Source: Tribonema minus
Lineage: Eukaryota; Sar; Xanthophyceae; Tribonematales; Tribonemataceae
Length of the DNA: 64,000 bases
NCBI GenBank assembly: GCA_017506865.1
Contig: JAFCMP010000334.1
Location: 1,116,001-1,180,000 of the forward strand
Direction of reading: 5' to 3'
Shown: in pieces, positions 9,377-22,338 of the stretch
Numbering within the stretch: position 1 is the stretch's first letter
Layout: each line of letters begins with the position of its first letter
Program-made: the position numbers and the translations under genes
The notes under the pieces: model-generated
Seen by the model: only the letters and a program-made list of their open reading frames with translations
Databases searched by the model: none
What the model was told of the DNA's origin: nothing

Positions 9377-12300
9377 CTACTGCAGCAGCAGCGCCTCCGC
9401 ATGCGGCGACCGGTACGTGATGCTGCCGCCTCCGCTGCTGCGGCCGCTGTCGCGCTCGCTGCCGCCACGACTGCTTTCAAACGCCCCACCCCCCGCATCC
9501 CCCGCCGCTGCGCCCCTGCCCGCGGCGCGCAGCTCCAGCAGCTCCCTCACGGACGGCAGCGGCGGCGCCGCGCCTGCGCCTGCGGCTGCGGCAGCGACGC
9601 GCTCCAGCGGCAGCCGCGGCACGCTCACGACGCCGCACGCTGTCGCCGGCCGCCGCTGAGTGCTGCTGCGTGCGCCCTCCAGCGTGCTCGGCCGCGTCGC
9701 GCCAGCAGCGGCGGCGGCCGCGACGTCAGCGCACGCGCGCGCGGCGCCACCGCCGCCAGCTGCAGCGTTGGTGCATGCGGCGCTGGCGGCGGCGGCAGCG
9801 GCGGCGGCGGCGGCTGCAGCGAGCGGCTTGGCGCGCACGGCGGCTGCCGCGGCACTCGCGGCCGTTTCTGCAGCGGCGGCGGCTGCGGCAACGCCGGGCC
9901 TACTGGCATACGCAGTGGTGGCGTCGCTGCCGTCCTCGCCGTCGGAGTCGAAGTCCGTGCGCGTCGTCAGCAGGTCGCCGCCGCTGCCGCCGTCGCCGGG
10001 GTCCGCAGCGAGCTGAGCGCTGCTGCCGCTGCTGCTGCTGCCGGTGCTGCGCTTGGCGAGCTCCACGTCGCGGCGCAGCTCGGATATGACCTGCGGTGTT
10101 GCAGGCAGGATCGTGCGCTCTGAGGCCGCGGATCTTACTCGTGTGGCACGTTCGTGTGGTCATACCTGAGGTACTGTTGCCTGCTTCAACTGCATGAGCG
10201 CATGCTGCTGCTGCTGCGGCTGCAGCATTCAACCTCTGTGCCACAACACATAACAGCAAGCAGCTACTCGCGGCGGTGCCTGCGGAGACTGCCAGGCTTC
10301 GACCGTCGCTGCTGACCCTGTGCATGCTCGGCATCGACAATACTGTGGACAACACATGCCACGCAAAACAAACCGCAAACTGCTGCTGCAGCCGCTGCTA
10401 GTGGCAAGCTCTGCGCGACGGCGCGACTCCTGTCTCACCGCCTTACGTCAGCAGGTTTATTTGTGCACTCATGGGACTGCTTAGCGGGGGGCTACGAAGG
10501 CCTCCAGAAAGGCTTGCAGAATCAACGTGGATATCTCAGCTTGGACCTAACCAGCAGTCTTCATCAGGCAATCATGGGACCGCGTTTGCGGGGGGGTCAT
10601 GAAGTCCATGTTCTCAAAGCCGTTTTGGGAAGGAGGGAAGAGGCCCTTTTTCACGCGAATATTGTGGGGGGGGTGCAGGCCTAACCTGTGAGGATATCTG
10701 GAGGGCAGGACCCCCCCCCCCTTGCAGTCAATCGAAGGCGCTCACCTGCTCGTTGCGCCGGAATAGATCTGCCAGCTCCTCATCCACCTCCTCGCACGCG
10801 CTCAGCACCTGGTGATGCAGCGATGATCAGCGAACGCATCGGCAAGTGACATTGGTGACTTGCCTACTGAAAACTTGCTGATCGTTGAACTCGTAGGCGG
10901 CAGTGTTCCGCGGATTCGCAGCAGCGGTCGAAAAGCGCTGCACATTCGAGCGCTGGTCACTTGACGCAATGGCTCGGGTTGAATTGGTGACTGTTGGGTG
11001 TCAGAGGCGAGCAGCAGCGCCGATAGCACAAGTGTAGGCAGCGGAGCGGCAGACCTGTAGCTGAGAGATGCCTTGAAGTTCTTGTGACCAGGGGGCGCGT
11101 GTTGGTGAGGCGCCGCTGAGGAGCGCCATCGGCACACACGCGGCCCACGCACGGTGGCTGCCGTCCTCGTCTTGTGACAGGGGTACCGGCATGACAGAAG
11201 CTGGCATGTGAAGTTGACGAGGTGACGCTCCCACATGCAATGCACTTCTCTTTTGTTGCGACTGGAGGGCATGCTGTATAGGCCGTCTACGGCCCATCGC
11301 ACCGCCTGCTGTTCCAGATCTGATGCCGTGTCTACAATGACCTGTCTACAAGTATGAACCTTGAAGTGCATGCTCACATCGCAAACGTCTGCCTACCTGG
11401 AACTCGTTGTACATACTGCACCCACATAACCAGCATACTTGCCTATTTAAGCCCAGATACTTCAAAGTTCATACCCACATCACCACCATACCTGCCCACC
11501 CACCCCCACCTCCCATCCGCGCCCTGTCCACGCCCCACAGATGCACCACACTCCCCCCTACCAAGTACCGACCTCCGTCACCAACATCACCAACCCGCGC
11601 TCCCTCCCCCCCCCTCCCCCCCAGCACCAAGCAGCGTCACCCACCTCACCACTCCCCCCCCCCCAATCCCCCCCCTTCATCCAACACCAGCCCATGTTAC
11701 AACCCCCCCCCCCCCCCGACACCAGCCAGCGTCACCCACCTCAGTTGCCAGCTCCGGCCGCGACACGTCCGAGGCGCATCCGCGTGACCCCCACGATCGC
11801 GCCGTGTCCGTGGCAGTCCCCTCCTGACTCGCCGCCGCCGCACCCGCCGCCGCTGCCGCTGCTGCCGCCGCCGCCGTCGCCGCTGCTGCTGCCTCCATCT
11901 GCCGCCTCATCGCGGCGCAGCGCGCGTCCGCCGCCGCCAGCGCCGCGCGCAGCGCGCGGTTCTCCTCGAGCAGGATGCCCATGTTCTGGTTCTCGAGGCG
12001 CAGCATCGACAGCTCGCGCAGCGCGCCGGCGCCGTCCGCGCACGCTGCCGCCCCCCCCCGCCGCCGCCGCCGCAGCAGCGCTCAGCTCGCTCTGCAGCGC
12101 CTCCACGAGCGCCACCAGGCGCCGGATGGTGGACTGCGGGTCCGACGGGTCCGTGGCCACTGCGGCGCGGTGATGCACGGAGCTGGTGGGGTACGCGTCG
12201 GCAGCGGCGACGCGCGGCGATGCATGCTGGAGTGTGGTGTCGCTGGCGGCGGCGGCAGCAGCGGCACTTGAGGCCTGCGGCGGCGGCTGCGGTTGTGAGC

Positions 12301-13474
12301 TTGCGCAGTTGTCGCTGACATCCGCATTGTCGCTCACTGCAGGTACTACTGCTGCTGCACTGCCACGGAGCCGTGCCACGAACGATCGCTGCTCCAGCGC
12401 GGCGGCCAAAGCGTCGCTTGCCACGCTGCCGCTGTCGCCACCGCCGCCGCCGCTGCCAGCTTCACCGCCGCCGTCGCCGCCGCAGCCTCTGACAGAGCTA
12501 GCGCCGCTGCAACTGCCAGCAACGAGAGGGCTCTGCGTGCCGTCATCGCTCGCAGCAGCAGCAGCCGCAGCGTCGCCGCTCGTTACAGTGAGGTTAGCGG
12601 ACCCTTCCAGGCCACCGTCCAACGCCGCCTGCGCGAGATAGTCCAGCACGACAGGGTTCTCATCCAGCTGCTCGCACTGCAGCAGGCGCGCCGCCGCGCC
12701 GCGCTGCGGGCCGCCGCCGGCGCTTCCGCCGCCGGGGCGAAACGCCGCCGCCGGCGCCGTGCTGGGCCGCTGCTGCGGGTACCCGCCGCCTTCCACCACA
12801 CTGGCCCCCCTCTCCGCAAAGTACAGCGCCGACAGGTCGAGGTCCAGGGGGGTGACCGGCTCGCCGTCCAGGAGCGTCAGGCGCGGCAGCGCGCGCACGG
12901 CGTGGTGGCGGTACGACGCCGCGGCGCAGCAGGGGTTGCCGTCGAGGTCGAGCTCGCGCAGGCGCGGCAGCTGGCGCAGCGGCGCGAGCGCGGCGGCGCG
13001 GTCCGCCAGGTAGTTGCTGTAGAGGCAGAGCGTGGTGAGGCGCGGGAGGGCGGCGGCGACGCCCGCGACGGACGTGAGGCGGTTGTTGGAGAGGTACAGG
13101 CGGCGCAGGCCCGGGCACGCGAGGCCCTGCAGGGAGAAGACGGAGTTGAAGTTAAGGTTCAGGTCCAGCAGCGCCACCAGCGGCGACAGCGCCGTCAGGG
13201 ACCTGATGGAGTTGTTGGAGAGGGAGAGGGTGGTGAGGGTGGTGGCCATGCGCGCGGCGCATGCTCCGTCCAGCCCCGTGATGCCCCTGCTGCGCAGGAT
13301 CAGCTGTGAGATGGTTTCCAGGCAGTCGTCTCCTGTGGCCTCCAGAGCCAGCGCTTCGGTAAGCATCTGCTGCTGCTGAGGCGTCTGCTCGTGTTGTTCA
13401 TCCAGTTGTTGGTGCTGATGCTGCCTCTGCTTACGCAGAGCTGCCGATGGCTTGGATACCGTGGATACCGCCAT
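9377..13474 (-). CDS. Leucine-rich-repeat / coiled-coil protein
   Basis: The first exon starts at Met 13474. After a Gln-rich N-terminus come five leucine-rich repeats of the SDS22 type (LSLSNNSIRSLTAL, LNLNFNSVFSLQGL, LYLSNNRLTSVAGV, LCLYSNYLADRAAAL, LDLDGNP) and an LRR cap (YRHHAVRALPRLTLLDGE). A long low-complexity region follows, then a coiled coil (STIRRLVALVEALQSEL, then LRLENQNMGILLEENRALR). The second coil is in a different frame from the LRRs; the switch falls at a C9 run at about 12050-12058, so an indel or a tiny intron must intervene. Further exons are 10746-10808 (VLSACEEVDEELADLFRRNEQ, exact splice sites) and 9377-10090 (VISELRRDVELAKR, then Ser/Ala-rich to the stop). Exons between 10809 and about 11830 may be missing. 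The architecture resembles centrosomal or ciliary LRR-coil proteins (CEP72/LRRC36 type); this is only an analogy. Confidence 0.7.
10809..11740. other. Presumed intron sequence of the LRR/coiled-coil gene
   Basis: No exon could be placed with confidence. On the plus strand 11480-11740 is dominated by C and CCA, which on the gene's strand is purine-rich. A further small exon may be hidden between 10810 and 11400. Confidence 0.4.
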
Positions 13475-15062
13475 GTTGCCGCTAGTGAAATTGGCCCGAG
13501 AAAGGCTACAACCGCAAGCTTATAGCTTTTTCGCAGGCGCTGAGCAATTTACGTACCTCCATTTGGCAAGCACGTGCATTTCTAGCCCAAAATGCAACGC
13601 AGTGGCCAAAAAAAAATTCCGTTACCGCCGAACTTCACCTTTGAAGTTCCAATCAATCTTGCGGCATGGCATGGCACCCGTCATGGCCATGTTTGCAAAA
13701 ATCGAAGCTATGTAGCCGCTCTCCCCCTTTTTGAATTGAGTTAGCAATGAGCCCACCCCCGCCTGGTGAGCCCGTGGTCGACGGCTTCACTACTGCGCAG
13801 GTTGCAGCATAATCTGTGCCATCTTGGGGATATCTTGGGGCCCTTTTCCATGGATCCATGTCGAGATAAACCAATGTGAGCAGACAATCTAGGTACTTGT
13901 GACTGTAGGAATGCTGGGCATGGTATATCCTACCTGTTAAAACAGTGTTTCAAAAACAGGTAGAATATAGGGCAGCAGGCAATAGAACATCCATCTGTAG
14001 TTTTCTCTAGGATGATCCAAGGGGTCTGCGCAGACAGAGCAGTGGACTGGACTCATGAAGCAGGTTAGGTTGGCTGTCCGAGCCTCCTGACCACGCCAGC
14101 TGCCACTGCTTACTCGAGGACACAACTCTGCTTGCCATTCGAGAAGGACACTCATGACAAGTTCCACGCATATGAAAAAGCTGCGCAAACACTCATCCAA
14201 AGCCGCGTGCAACATTTACACAGATACGTGACAACGCACCGGTGCACCCTACACTGCAGTGCTGCATGACAGGTGACGATGACGTCAAGCAGAACGAGGC
14301 TCTGCACGATTTGAGCTGTCATTTTGTGTAGCCAGCCACATTTGGTGCACCTCACATGTGAAACCAAAAGTTGAGATCTGCACAAGCTGCGTAAATGCGC
14401 ATCACATCGTACCAAGTCTTGGCGCAAGCCGCCCCCCCACCCCCCCGCAGTATGCACTTCAAGTCATGCTGCGACTACAGCGTCTACGTCGCCGCACAAA
14501 CGACACACTCATGCTACGACTACATAACAGAGTCATGCGTCGCCACACACAGCAAACTCCACAACAAACTGGCCAAGAATGCACGATGCGTGAACACAGG
14601 CACACAGCTGAAACGGGTTCGAGTAATGAATGTGCCATCTCCGCACTACCAGCTGTGCTCACAATGGCCAAAGCGATCGCGGCCCAAGAGTGCGCGCAAC
14701 GAGAGCAAGCAGGGGGCCGGCGAGCGACACACACAACGGGTCTCCGCGTACTTCAAGTGGGCAGGCACGTCGCTCTTGCACTTTTATTTGGAACAAGCAA
14801 CCACCACCACGTAGGGCCCTGTAATCATGCGACTCCACTCCCCCGCACGCGCCCCCGCGCCCCCCAATTTTGTGCGCCTACACAGGGTCACAGAAAGAGA
14901 CAGGGGGCGACGAGCGTATCGCGCGCGGCGGCAGCGGCAGCCGCGCCGCCGGCCGGGGCGGAGAATAATGTAATGGTCTGATGTGAAATTTATAGGTTCA
15001 TGAGAGAGACTGTAGACTTTGGACACACACAGCTACAGACAGGGTACAATCCCCGCCCCCCC
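13475..15062. other. Intergenic between LRR gene promoter side and LHC 3' end
   Basis: No gene supported. Two overlapping plus-strand frames at 14358-14981 and 14395-14814 lack any recognisable motif or splice context and are treated as chance. The right part is the 3' flank of the light-harvesting gene. Confidence 0.4.
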
Positions 15063-17633
15063 TTACAGGCCCGGCGGGAAGAAGTACCCTGCCTTGCCGA
15101 CTGCGTCGGGGAAGGTGAACGCGCCAGACAGCTCCGAGATGAGGCCCTGCTGGTTGATGGCCGCCTGCAGGAACATGCCGATGATCGCCACCATCGCGAG
15201 GCGGCCGTTCTTGATCTCCTGCAGCTGCTTCTCCCTGGTGGATGCAAGCGGTGGAGGGGAGGGGGGGGGGATTGAGATACTGCCAGAACAGGATCAGGTG
15301 ATGAGCCTTTGGGAGCTCAGTCCTGCTGCGCAGACTTCAGCCATGGGCGCGTGCGTGGTGATCACAAACCGCAGTGCTCAAAGGCTCCAACGCTGATCTC
15401 CCGTCTGTCACGCCGCGCTGCTTGGAGCCCCTTTAAAGCCGGCCTGTGATACGTCGATGATGGCATTTGCGGCTCGTGTGCTGTTCGGGTGAGTAGCGTC
15501 AGTGCTGTGCTTCAGCATCAACACGTGATTGCTGGTAATTGTGGGGTACACCTGCTGGTGATCTCGCTTGCTTCGCATCATGTCCTGGCCTCAAACCAAA
15601 TTGCAGTTTGCACGATCCTAGGGGTCACTTCAACCCAGCAGCCTGCTCAACATCTACCATGCACCTACTCCAAGCACAAGACTCCTTGGTCAACAATTTC
15701 AAGTGCACCTAGAGGCTCTATAAACATTGCCAAAGACCGGAACACAACGCATCGCAACTTCACTTTGTCGAGAGCAGAGTCCGCACTTCTGCTGACAGGC
15801 ACAGTGTGGAACGCAGCCATGCACATGAGCATGTACGTAGACCTCTGCATCCCAACGTTAGCTTCAAAGCCTGTTTGCCTGCCCCAACTCATTGCTAGAC
15901 AATTCTCTCTGGAAGCGTAGTGTAAACTGAGAACGATCCGAAAGGCTGCCCAAATATCATTCTTGTTGTACGTAGAATGACACTGTCGCCACTCATGTGG
16001 CAGGCGATACTTGAGATGCCATCACGCACTGCTGCGCAAGTGCTACGGGGGCTTCCACCTGGGCAAGACTCGGCTTGCACAATCACATCGCTCAGCAAAA
16101 GACCGCACTTGTGAAGTACACTGTTTCTCCTGCGAAGCGCAGCAGTGAAATGGCAGGCGACTGTGCCCCACGCTGCATGATGTCAGTGCTCACAACGGTC
16201 ACAGTGCTCAGCACTGCGTGGTGTTGCAGTCAACGCCGCCGAGGGTGATCCCCTGCCCGCGTGCGTGTAAAAATTCATGAATCTGCGGCGTGTACTAATT
16301 CATGAATACACGGCGGGCGGGACGCACCTGTACTGCTCCTCGCTGTAGTCAAAGCCGAAGGGGTTCAGGCCGCCCTGGCCGAGGCCCAGGTCCCCCGGCT
16401 CCTTGTCGCCGCGGACGACGCGGTTGATGCGGTAGACCTCCACCGCGAAGATGGTGGCGGCGATCTGCCACAGGCCAGCGTCGGGGACCGAGTACAGCGC
16501 CTCCCAGGGGTTGGTCTTGGCAAAGGCGTCCACGCCGACCGCCTCGTTACCGGGGAAGTGGACGAACTCGGGGACCACCCACCCCAGCGCGGCGAGCATG
16601 GCCGTGCGGCCGTGCACGATCTCCGCTTCGCGGTACCACTTGAGGGAGCGGCCCTCGCCGCCGATGAGCCATGCGCGGGGGGGGTTGTTGGAGAAGCCCG
16701 CGGGGTCGAAGCCCACGTCGCCTGAGGGGGGTGGCAGAGAGGGGGGACGTTCGGTGAGCAGGGGCGCTCGGTCGGCGGTGTAGATGGTGAAGGGTGTGAC
16801 AGCCGCATCGTGGTGTGTCAGCGAGCGCGTATCGCATGCTGACATCTGCAAGTGTGAGCCGCGGCAGCGAGGAAAGCTGCAGTCGCGGATCTGCACTGCA
16901 GCACGTGGGACGTACTTGATGCGCGTAGCGATAGCAACTCGACAGAACTCTGCTGCCGACAGTGCATTGTGCTGCAGTCAGCTGCACTCTGCCGCACTCC
17001 CGAACGCACAGGAACCGAAAGCGCCAAGTTCCTGCAGGTTGTCTCCTCTGGCAACGAACCGCGCGTGTCCGCAGCACCCGTTCATAAGAGTAGACGTTGA
17101 GTGCATTCAATCCAATCATGTGCACGCACCGACGAGAGTGCCGTCCAGGTTCTCCGGCCGCTTGTCGAAGGGGATAGCGGTGCTCCTCTCTGCCTGGAGC
17201 ACGACCTTAGAGGGGGTCGCCACGGGGGTGACGGGCACGAAGGCGGCGGCGGGTGCCGCGAGGAGGGCGAGCGCAGCAACGGCCTGCAGGACAGACAAGT
17301 GCAAGCGGCGCCATCAGCAGCAGCATCACTGGTGTATACCTCTGCTACAGTCATCCCTTGACGCACCCCACGATAGGCCAATCGCCTAGCACAACGCAGG
17401 AACCGCGCTGCGATAGTCTGTAAAAGAAAGACAGCGTGTTGCAACGCTATAAAACGCGCAAGTGCGCTCTCCTGGCGCGTAGTGCGCTCCCACGCCACTC
17501 TACCATCCCATGTAAATGCGCAAATACGCAGGCCCCATGCACAGAAGCTACCACTCCCCGCCGCGCATGTACGCCTTCGCTAGCAGCTTGGCATTGCGCC
17601 AAGAGCACACCGTCATCCGGCTCGTACCTTCAT
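15063..17633 (-). CDS. Light-harvesting chlorophyll-binding protein, red-plastid lineage
   Basis: Four exons on the minus strand: 17628-17633, 17130-17283, 16328-16721 and 15063-15234, in phase, 241 residues. Exon 1 codes only Met-Lys. Exon 2 continues with a hydrophobic stretch ([17 protein letters not shown]), a signal peptide whose cleavage would leave Phe as the first residue of a short transit peptide; this is the classical motif for entry into secondary plastids of red origin. Exon 3 carries [11 protein letters not shown] and the first chlorophyll-binding helix ([16 protein letters not shown], about residues 85-100). Exon 4 carries the third helix ([15 protein letters not shown], about 191-205) and ends in FFPPGL. 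The glutamate-arginine ligand pairs of helices 1 and 3 are present. The protein would bind pigment in thylakoid membranes. The subfamily (LHCF, LHCR or LHCX) is not assigned. Its introns show no exon-edge copies, unlike neighbouring genes. Confidence 0.93.
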
Positions 17634-18156
17634 CTTCTCGAGGTGGGCGTAGAAGCTGGACTGGCGACTGCACTAAAAGGACACCATGTTGCAGTCCAGG
17701 ATCAAGGGGGAAACAAGGGGGTTTAAAGTTCAGATGTTGAAGCTAGTTTTTAGAAGTTCGTTGTCTGGTCGCGCCAAAGACCCCTGGTGTGTGGTCCTGG
17801 TCACTGCAAAAGAAGCCTTGGCCTGTGACCCAGAGTTACTTCTGATCATCGTTTGTTTGAGGCCCCCCCACAGACCTACAGAACCCCCACCTCAATAGGC
17901 GAGTCTCTCGGCTCCCGAGCTTTTCTGTGCTGATTGCTGTCTACTCAACAATGGCAGCAGTCAAGATGAAATGAGCTGCTCCTAAGGTGTATTAAGGACG
18001 ACTTGCGCGTCGCTAAACACCTGCTGCAGTTGAAACGCAGCCCGAAAGGCCTCACAGTCGTGCTAACTAATCTTTTGCTTGCTATGTCTTTGTTGCAAAC
18101 CACCAGAGGCACGAAACAGAATGATCTGACAGAACCAGCACATATAGTGCGCCGCC
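17634..18156. promoter_or_regulatory. Divergent promoter region, LHC gene and helicase gene
   Basis: The light-harvesting gene starts leftward at 17633 and the helicase starts rightward at 18157, leaving 523 bp between start codons. This must hold both 5' UTRs and promoters. I see no clear TATA box or repeated operator. Sharing of control elements is inference from geometry only. Confidence 0.5.
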
Positions 18157-21100
18157 ATGACGCCACCGCAAGTTCCAACGGCCGCCGTGGCAATGTCCCC
18201 AGACGACGACTTGTTCACGGAAGAAATGTGGCAGGACAGGGGGTGCAGGACCCTGCTGGAGACGTACGCCTTCCGCACAGCGCGCCTGGAGGGAGCAGCG
18301 GAGGAGCAGGAGCTGTGCGACTTTCTGGAGCGCTTCCTCAGAGCCAGGAGCGTCAAACAGCAGCAGCAGCAGCAGCGGCGGCAGCAGGGAGCCGCTGCGC
18401 TGCCGCCCCTGCCGCCGCCGCAGGCCCCCGAGCAGCAGCAGCAGCGGCGGCAGCAGCAGCAGCGCCCGCTGATCGACGCCGCGGCCGTGGAGCGCTCGCG
18501 CCACGCGCACCTGCTGCAGCACGCGCTCGTGCGCGCGCTGCTGCGGGCGGGCCCGCAGCGCGACCTTGAGCGCGCGCTGGCGCTGTTTGCGGCGTTCCGC
18601 GCACGGCAGCAGCGCGCGGCGGCGGCGCAGGTGGCGACGGACCGCGCGGCGCTGCCGATCGCCGACTACGAGGCGGCGATCGTGGACGCCGTCGGGCGCA
18701 ACCGGGTGACCATCGTCGCGGGGGAGACGGGCTGCGGGAAGAGCACGCAGGTGCGGCAGCGCTCGCCCGGCCTGGTTTAGTACAATTAGTACTTCTATGT
18801 ATGGAAACGAGTCAAACTATCGTAGAGCTCTATGTATGTTCACATGTGTAATACATCATATATGACCTAGTTCGCAGTACACGTAGAAAGTTATGTGTAT
18901 ACATTTATGAGTGGCTGCGCTAAGGTGTGCTGCTGTCATTGCGCATTGCCCGGTTGGCAACTTGCAGGGTGGTCAAGGCCGTTGTTGCACTGCGCAGTGC
19001 CATGTGGTGGGAGAAGCGGCTGTACCCCAGCAGCAGCAGCGCGCTGCCTGAAGGCGGGCCTGCCGCTCGCGGTTCATCATCATGTAGCGGCCTCGGGCGA
19101 ATGTTCAGCATCCCTTGTTGGTGTGCATGTGTAAGCTTTGAATCACTTGCCCATGTGAGCCATCCCCGCATCCGGACGCCAGCAGCAGTAACTTCAAGTG
19201 TGCACATCCGCGCCGCCGCCGCAGGTGCCACAGTTCCTGCTGCAGGCCGGCCACCGGCGCGTGGCGTGCACGCAGCCGCGCCGCCTGTCCGCGGTCAGCC
19301 TGTGCCGGCGCGTCTCGCAGGAGACGCAGGACAGGTACCACTTCAAGTTGAACTTGCAGTTTGTGACCTGCGAACCAGCGCGCTATCATGTGTGCCTGCG
19401 CAATTTGCTTGGCACGTAGTGCTGGGGCACGGCAGTGACGCGTAGTGACAGTGCGCATCGCCAGACGTGCAGGAGCTATTGGTGCTACGACGCTGTCGTG
19501 GGGTGTTGAGCGCTGCTGTCAGCGGCGCGCAGCAGAGCTCAGGCAGTCCGTGTGCACCGTCTGCCGCAGCGCACGCAGGCGACGCGCAGGCATGTGCCTG
19601 CATGCAGTTCCGTGTGCGCCTCTGTAGCACGCCTCTGTGAACACGCCACCCCTGCATAGGTCCGGTGCGCGCGCGCTGCGCACCGTTCATCTTCCCCTCG
19701 ACACCAGTCCAGTCGGCGGTTTCGTGCCGCCCGCCGCGGCCCTAGAGCTGAGCTGAGCCGCGCTGCCAATCAATTGAAACTTTCCCATCACAGTCGATGA
19801 ATTGAATGAGGCACGGGGTGACCCGTGCATGTCCGTGAGGGAACATGCCAGCGCATGACACATGCGCACGGCAGGCGTCAGCTGAGCGTTGCAGCGCACT
19901 TGCGCGCAGGCGCGGGCTCTACCGCACACACCATCACGTCACCGCTGGGACGCGGCGCGCGCGCGCGCGCGCGCGACCTCGCCGCGTCGATCCGACTTCA
20001 AGGCTGGCGAGCACAGCGCTCAGCCAACTCTATCTAACCCAGCGTGGCGATGCGAGTCGTCGCACCGCATCCACATGCTTCATGCATGTACTATACTTCA
20101 ACTTGAGCATGTTTAGACTACGCACACGCATTGTGCTGTACGTGTACGCACATCTAGTGCAGGTGCGGTCGCACCGCATCCACATGCCTCATGCACATGC
20201 TATACTTCACATTCTGCGTGTTTAGACTACGCACGCGCATTTTTACTGTACCTGCATGAACATTTCGGTGCAGGTACGGCGCCGGCGTGGGCTACAAGAT
20301 CCGCTTCGACGCGTCCGCGACGGCGGCGACGCGCATCGTCTTCCTCACAGAGGGCGTGCTGCTGCGCGAGCTGTCCGGGGACCCCGACCTGTCAGCTTAC
20401 GACATTGTCATCTGCGACGAGGTGCGCTGGCCACATGTACTGTAGGTATGAAGACGAATCCAAAGACGGTAGAGCTCTAGGTGGCAAGGGAGGGTGAGCC
20501 GCAAGTGCCTGCCAATGATGACCGTGGTGTGCAGCGTGTGCCCTGGCGCGACGCGGTCATCTCACATGCCACGCATGCGGTCCACGGCGGCGGGGCGCGG
20601 TTGACGCGGCGTGTACCCGTATGATGTGATAATTCGCGACGAGGTGCGGTTGCCATATGGAGTGTAGGCCGATTGCCGCAGCAGCGGCGACAACGGTTTC
20701 ATTGGCGGAAGGCATTCAGTTTGACGGCTGACCACGCGTTGTCACGTAGAGCTCTGCGGTCTTTTGTTTCGTTTCCTTGTAGTGTAGGTATGCAGCGTGT
20801 GCCCTGGCGCGACGCGGTCATCTCACATATCGAGCATGCGGGCCACGGCGGCGGGGGCGCAATGGCACGGTGTACCTGTATGTGTGGGGTATGTAGGTAT
20901 GGGCATGTAGCGCCTGCCTGCGGTGTACGTGCATCATGTATGCGTCATGGAATCGCGTGAGTACGGGTTACCGATGGTGTATGCATGCACAGGCGTGCAG
21001 CGGCTTGAACCTCAACTCTTCTCCCAACTGCTCTTGCCGCCCGCCACACTGCTCCGCGTTGCATGCCAAACTCTAACCCTAGTTTGTGTCAGCGGCCACA

Positions 21101-21803
21101 CCCTAACCCCACTTGCTGTCAACCGCGCAGGTCCACGAGCGCCACCTCACGTGCGACTTCATGCTGGGGCTGCTACGCGCGGCGCTGGCGCGGAGCGCTG
21201 ACCTCAAGCTGGTGCTCATGTCAGCCACCATCGACGCTCAGCTATTCAGGTCGCCAGAGTCTCATTGATAGTGCTAGTGCTGTACATATATACATATACT
21301 CAAGAATTCACAACTAGTGCTGGCCGTAAGCTGATTCTCATGTCCGCCAAATTTGATGCGCGGCTTTTCAGGTCGCCGCATTCGCCTTGATGCTACTTCT
21401 CCGTGTATGCTGTCAAAGCGTCACGCGCAGTGCCGAGCTCAAGCTGGTGCCCGTGTTTGCCATCATTGATACTCAGCCGTACAGGTCACCAAAACCTCAT
21501 TGTTAGTGTGAAGGAGTCGCATGCTCAGCTGTTCGGTCACTGCACCTGCCTTTTCTTTCAAACACTGTTGAGGAATGGATCCTCGAGATGGTGCTAGCCT
21601 TGTCTGCCACCATCGACGCTCAGCTACTCAGGTCACCACGCTTGCCTTGTTAGTGTGGAGGGATCGTGACGCGGCCCTGCTGAGAGTCCGTCTCCCACAG
21701 TCCCAACGGCGGAACCGGCCGTGCACGCATGGCGCGGCTGCGTCGATAACGCTGCGGAGCGCTGAGTCACCCCCCCCCCCCCCCCCCCTCGGCGGAAGCA
21801 CGC

Positions 21804-21835
<32 letters not shown>

Positions 21836-22283
21836 GCCTGCAGCGACTATTTCGGCGGCGCGCCAACGGTGCGCGTCCCGGGCCGCACGTACCAGGTCGA
21901 CGTCGAGTACTTCGGCGGCGCGCTCGCGCGGCACGTGGCGCCGCCGCCGCCGCCGCCGCTGCTGCCGCCGCCGCCGCCTGGCGCCGCCGCCGCCGCGCTC
22001 GTGGCGCCACCGCAGCAGCAGCAGCGGCAGCGGCGGCGCGCACCATTCGACGCGCGGCCGTTCGCGCGCCTGCTGGCGCACATCGACGCGACCGTCGCCG
22101 CGGAGGAGCGCGGCGACCTCCTCGTCTTCCTCAGCGGCATGAGCGACATGCTCGCGGTGCGCGACGCCGCGCGTGCGTACGCGGAGCAGACGCAGCAGGA
22201 CGGCGGCGGCGGCGGCGGCGGCACTGGACCTCGCAGCAGCGGCGCCGCCGCCGCTACTGGCGGGGCGCGAGACGGCGGCGGCA

Positions 22284-22338
<55 letters not shown>

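Noticed and set aside
9329-10123. 264-codon plus-strand Ala/Arg/Gly-rich frame
   Set aside because: Antisense shadow of the Ser/Ala-rich last exon of the LRR/coiled-coil gene; GC-rich repeats keep several frames open.
11354-12173. Proline-rich plus-strand frames
   Set aside because: Translation of C-rich intronic sequence and of the antisense of the coiled-coil exon.
14358-14981. 207-codon plus-strand frame
   Set aside because: No recognisable domain and an overlapping alternative frame of similar length; no splice or repeat support.
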